Shown here: positions 58,921-64,000 of the stretch, in pieces
Position numbering within the stretch: position 1 is the first letter of the stretch
Layout of the letters: each line of letters begins with the position of its first letter
Assembly (NCBI GenBank): GCA_030562195.1
Contig: CM060202.1
Location: 29,250,317 to 29,314,316 of the forward strand
From: Nipponacmea schrenckii
Lineage: Eukaryota > Mollusca > Gastropoda > Lottiidae
Direction of reading: 5' to 3'
Length of the DNA stretch: 64,000 nt
The notes under the pieces: model-generated
Databases searched by the model: none
What the model saw: only the letters and a program-made list of their open reading frames with translations
Told to the model about the DNA's origin: nothing
Made by a program: the position numbers and the translations under genes

Positions 58921-61515
58921 ACCAACTAACCAACAAAGAAAACCTACAGTAAGAGAAAGTGTAGCAGATGGAACCGACTGGTCAAAGCGAACTAAAGTAT
59001 TTAAGACAGTGAGTATTTAAAGATAGGAAATAGACACCAGATTATTTAAACACTGACCAGGTGTGATAGATTCCATATTGATCTATTATAGAGTTTATAG
59101 TTTATACTATCATATACCACTGTTATTAGTCTAACGTACTGTTTTATAAACAATTCAGGCATGATACCAGCATAGGAACATTTGAATTTCTCCATCATCA
59201 ATTTTTGATTGTATGTCCTTTTTTTTTATTCTTATAGCAATAATAATTTTTGAACAAATTTAAATTTACAGAACAGGGACCTGTTTCACAATATTTTAAC
59301 AAAGATACAATCAAGATTTTAAGAAATACAGTAACCTGATTGGTTAATTAAATCTCAATTTTAGTGATTGACCAATCTGACCATTGGAACACTAAAATCA
59401 TCCTATTAAGTTTAGTTTTCGTGAAACAGGCTCCAGGACCTGTAAACCTTATACAGGAAGAAATAACGTAATAAAAAATGGAAAAATAAAAAATTTTTTT
59501 AATAACACAGAAAAAGTTTAGTTTAAAATTTCTTACCTGAAGTCAGAAAACACTTAATATTTAAATATAATTCAATCTAAGTCAAATTTCTAAAATTTGT
59601 AAATATCCAAATTTCTAAATCCAGAGTAAAATACCACTACAAAAACTTATTATGTACATTAAAATCCTTAAACAAATTGATAGAAAATCCTAAAAATTGA
59701 GTCTAATCTTATTCGAATCTCTACAGTTCAAATGGCACAATAATCTAGATAGAATGGTATCAAAGCTATCAATGATATCAAAATCTCTTCAAAGACGAAA
59801 GACGTGAACCTTCACACATTTCCTTCCTTTCCTGCCCTCCTTAAAAACTTGATAAAAATAATGAAAAACAGATGTTGGAAGAGGACCAGGTTTTTACAGT
59901 CAGACTTTGTGGTGAGTTTGGTAAATTAATTCTTCAATCATTTCACTGACCAGTTCTATTAACGAGCCTAATTACATGAAAGAATTAAACGAAGCAAATA
60001 GATCTATTTCCTCTGACTATCAGCTGACAGTATCCACATAATATTACAGAAACATTGTGAACACTATACATCAATAGGGCTATTGATTTGGTTATTTTAA
60101 AGTGATACTAAATCTAAGAATTGTTATAAATTTAAGTTCTCAAGAATGGTCATGTCATCAAGTATCAGAATCCCTGTAAAATCTAGCAAAGTCACAAAAC
60201 TAAATTATTATTGAAAAACGCTTAATCAATTTATTATGTATAATTACTTAGTTTTTTGATTTATCAAATTATTTAAAGATTCTGTTATGTTATTCATGGC
60301 ACCAGGTATATTAACTGATGAATATATACTCTTATTGGCCAAGTTTAAAAAAAATTTAAAATTGTATGTTTCTTCTAAGACGCAGTATAACCAGTCATGT
60401 CTGACTAGACCAATTGGATTTTAAAATTGACGTAAAACTCTATTCCATTTGACTAAATTATGTGAATAATCTGAGAATTAATATAAGTTTTACTCCAATA
60501 AGAATGTTGAAATGTGTTTCTCAGACCAATGTAAAGATATTGTAAATGTTAAAGAGAGTATATTAAGCCAAATTAGGTAATTTGTCTATATCTTGTACAG
60601 GGTGAAACTCTTGAGTAAAAACATGTTTCAGGTTCTGTTTTAATATTTCTATTGATATATCTGGCTGAAATAGGTCATTTGTCTGCACACCCTAAGCCTC
60701 TGAGTGAGACCATATTTTAATAATTCTATATGGTGTATTTATTCAGATAAAGGTAGGGTACATCAATATTTTAATCAAACCAGCCTTCAATCTATCTGAC
60801 TTCTATCTTACTAGTCAGAGATATACAATCTGGTCTACTTCCTGTTTATAGAGTATGTATAATCGGAGGTGTGGTGTTCAGGTAGCAGCACGCGACTTAC
60901 GCCAAAATAATTTATAAACTTTCTAATAGAATACACAGCTGTTACTTTCTCAAGTTTTAAAACCAAAAGGTGAAAATTTTACACAAATTTAAGAGATATA
61001 CCAGCTTCAAAAGTTTAAGAAATTTTTTTTAGGTTCAAATGTTGGTAGGGTTCTATTCTTATCAGCTAAAAGTTGAAAAAAAATTACAAAAATTTGAGAA
61101 ATATATCAGTTTAATGGAATAAATTTTTCTAAACTTTCAAATGTTTGTTTTTCACTCATCTTTTTTTTTCCAGCCAAAAGGAAGGAATTTTTGTTGAAGA
61201 AATATACAAGTTTTGATGTTATTGAGGTCTTTGAAATTCAATTGTTGTTGAAAGTTGTTTTTTCATTACCAATTATTAACAATGAATATCATATGTATCT
61301 CTCATATGGTAAATTAATATTTAATTGGCTGAATATTATAAGATCCAGAACAGAACTTGCATTCAAATTCTGTCAGATCGTAGATGGCAAGTAGAGTACC
61401 CACAGAAAATAAATGGAACAAAAATCTTGATTTGGGTTTTGATCAGACTGAGTTGTGAGTTTCAAGTTTTGTGTTTTTATATTGTGGTTTCAATGGAACA
61501 CATCTTTCTGGAACA
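58921..61515. other. Non-coding, nothing firm
   Basis: AT-rich. An interspersed piece at 60595-60660 (ACATGTTTCAGGTTCTGTTT) is shared with 4805-4850 and 8530-8580. The plus open frames at 61191 and 61325 lack recognisable domains. Confidence 0.5.
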
Positions 61516-61518
61516 ACC

Positions 61519-61780
61519 AAAAACTATTGCAATCTTGATGTACTCTGTATTCTGTTGTTTGAAAAAATTTAAAGAATTCTACTGTAAACCAATGGTCATC
61601 TTGATGTACTCTGTTTTTCTACTGTAAACCAATGGTCATCTTGATGTACTCTGTTTTTCTACTGTAAACCAATGGTCATCTTGATGTACTCTGTTTTTCT
61701 ACTGTAAACCAATGGTCATCTTGATGTACTCTGTTTTTCTACTGTAAACCAATGGTCATCTTGATGTACTCTGTTTTTCT
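61519..61780. repeat. 40-bp tandem repeat, 5 copies plus a diverged one
   Basis: Units start at 61579, 61619, 61659, 61699 and 61739 and are almost identical: ACTGTAAACCAATGGTCATC then TTGATGTACTCTGTTTTTCT. A diverged copy lies at 61519-61558. Confidence 0.94.
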
Positions 61781-64000
61781 ATGTGTTTAAAAAAGGTTTC
61801 AAGGATTCAACTGTTAACCAATTGTTACCTAAAAGTGTTCTGTAATTGTTTTGAGTTGTAATCAAGTTTTCAAGAAATTGCACCTTGTGCTTTCTTCCAG
61901 AAGTCATACAACTATCTGTGGTGCTATTTAGCCTTACACTTAGAACTAGAAAACATATTGGAATTCCTAGATCACCTTTCTTTAACAGACAGTTAACTTT
62001 TATTGCAATAAATCAAATTTCATATGGAAGTCAAGCATTACAATTAGGCAAAGATTACACGCTTTCCTGCTTTTGTTAGATCTAAACTGACAGCTCTGAA
62101 CTCTTTAATACAATTTAGGTACCATGCAATTATTCAATATTAAACAAACAAGCCATTTTTATGAGATAAAGCTTAAACTCACCCATATTGAAAATCTGCA
62201 GATTCCCCAGCACTTTTTAAAAAAAAAAACTTTTGAAAATATTCTACCCGTCTGTTATAAACAATACTCCATATTCAAGTCTGTTTTCTGTTTGAAATCT
62301 GCTAGTTTGTCATTATGCCCTAGGCCAGGAAGGGGCTTGCTTAATTTGCCCCTTGAACCCATCTCCATGTCTAAAGCACCTGGGGTAATGGCTATTGTGT
62401 CTGCTAGGCCACTACAAACTGACCATTTGTGTCTGACAAGGCTAAGATACAAATTTCAATGCAGTTGAATCAAAGTTTCTGAAAAAACAGAAACTGCTCT
62501 TTGTGCACTTTTTTAGAACTCTTTGAAAAGAAGTTGAAATTAGTGAACGGAATTGTCTTGCTTGTACACATTTTAACTATCAAGCTGAAATAACGAGGTT
62601 ACATGATGGCAAAAACATTGGACAGAGGTCAAGGTCAGCTACAAAGGCTTGCACAGTAACCCATTCTAGGAACCCTGCCCGCACCATTCAATTCCAAAAA
62701 ACACATGATTTCAAATATCACTACTTGTCGACAAAATTTTAAAAAAATATGCAGAGCCTCAAAGTTTTGCATTTTTTATCAACTTGTGGTTATTATTTTG
62801 ATATCAAGAAAGACTCGTAAGAGATTCTCGGTATATAATTGAAACTTATACAGTTGTGAAGCCATCAACATTTTAAAATCATATTCAATCATAGGGAAGT
62901 GACTTCAGGTCAGTAGGGTAAATCATACCCACTACAGCCAGAAATAACTTGTACAGTCGAATTCCATGCTTCTATTGTCTCAGATGGAAGCCATGAAAGG
63001 TTAGTCATGCCCACTTCTCTTTTGTTCTTTTGTTAAAGGCTTAGTTTGGTTTTTATTATTTTAATGTAATAGTGGTGCAGTGTTAAATTTCCTGTTATTT
63101 GGACTGCGGGATGCCAATTAATTTGTTTAAACAAGATTGATATTGTGGACCCCATATCTCTTGTCTTCTGGAGAGTTCACATGGCTAATACCATTGTTTT
63201 TGTATATGAAGATCTATGTATAGAATACAAGACAACCTTGTAGCAAACTAATAGAGTGATAAAAACACCAAGTTGGACACAATATATCATTGAAAAATTA
63301 TTCGATCATCACAAAAATCAATAGGGATCATCTTCATGACATAAACTGTGTAAAATCAGATGGGATAATAAACCTAGGCCCTTTGTTGAGCAGGCTAAGC
63401 ACATGAAGGATCCCTTGGCAGTTGCAAATCACAAAAGAATAGGGTTATGTCCCTGTATTTGCAATTTTTTCCTCATTGCACACTGCATTCATTAGCACAT
63501 GAAAAAAGAGAAAAACATAAAACTCCATTCATTTCATTTCTGCTACGCAAAAAGGTGTCATGGGTTTTGAAATCTTTAACAAGGGAAATTCCTGATGGTA
63601 TAGCTACAGATACAGCTAGTGCTCTTATCAACCCCTAAGCCTGCTGGTTGGGAATGGCTAGCATAGCCATAACATTAGGTCAAAAGGTCATTAAGATGAA
63701 TTTTCAGAGCGCTGTTAGGTCCTAACTGTAGCAGCTACATTTAAAATAGAAGTTAATTAAAAACAATAATGAAAGTTTAGTTTAATTCTAATTAGACAGA
63801 TAATAACATATTCAAAGTCACAAAATTCAAAACACAATTTTTTTTTCAATATTCTTTCGAGTATAATAGCATAATTGAAAATTTCAAAACCAGACTGTGA
63901 TTTGAAATTGCTAGAAATTCAAAACAGATGTTAAGAAAATTTAAAACAGAAAAAAAGTTAATTGTTTACATTGAAGTTCATTAAAATCCTAGCCTAGAAG
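61781..64000. other. Right end: non-coding, with repeat fragments
   Basis: About 62295-62455 is less AT-rich; on the minus strand it has TGGCCTAGCAG (A-box-like) and, about 50 bases on, GGTTCAAGG (B-box-like), so it may be a tRNA-derived SINE piece. A reversed S1 copy is at 63363-63535 (CATAAAACTCCATTCATTTC). No FHA-domain exon was found. Confidence 0.5.

Noticed and set aside
62255..62452. Minus open frame of 65 codons with a protein-like stretch
   Set aside because: No known domain; the A- and B-box-like words in the same block make a SINE fragment more likely.
39447..64000. N-terminal FHA exon
   Set aside because: Minus-strand coding for an EHCYIEN-like motif or a run ending in LTQG before a donor was looked for and not found; it is likely beyond 64000.

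Overview
The window is AT-rich animal nuclear DNA: one spliced gene on the minus strand set in long non-coding DNA dense with tandem repeats and short interspersed elements. The protein similarities, the intron-rich structure and the style of the short repeats suggest a lophotrochozoan, most likely a mollusc such as a gastropod or limpet. That placement is an inference. No bacterial features, rRNA genes, tRNA genes or CRISPR arrays were found.

The gene is an FHA/coiled-coil protein of the PHLDB (LL5) family, read right to left from 39446 to 9775. Eleven coding exons with consistent GT/AG splice sites and matching phases were assembled by eye: the end of the FHA domain (39324-39446), a large Ser/Pro-rich exon (19172-21063), then coiled-coil exons at 18570-18698, 17293-17430, a 12-base microexon at 16739-16750, 14849-15043, 14621-14713, 13905-14015, 12121-12234, 10596-10755 and 9775-9961. 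Together they encode about 1050 residues. The start of the protein and of the FHA domain should lie beyond 39446, possibly outside the window. The C-terminal PH domain should lie below 9775 or beyond base 1; neither end was found. In vertebrates LL5 proteins sit at the cell cortex, bind phosphoinositides through the PH domain, and help anchor CLASP-bearing microtubule ends and ELKS/liprin scaffolds.

Layout: 1-650 is a 29-bp minisatellite; 650-9774 is non-coding, with three more arrays, a purine-rich tract and a reverse-transcriptase relic; 9775-21063 holds ten of the eleven exons; 21064-39323 is one intron of about 18 kb, holding a TTAA-flanked transposon-like element, several arrays and many interspersed repeats; 39447-64000 is non-coding as far as can be seen, with six more arrays, a long foldback hairpin and a 105-bp insert flanked by a target-site duplication.

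At least fifteen separate tandem arrays (units from 10 to 60 bp) and about six interspersed families occur in 64 kb. Nearly all long open frames outside the PHLDB exons are translations of these arrays. No clearly new biological system was found. The observations most worth checking are the microexon, the TSD-flanked 105-bp insert, the TTAA element, the foldback hairpin, and the two arrays whose history can be read from the sequence (49.4 kb and 12.3/36.9 kb).
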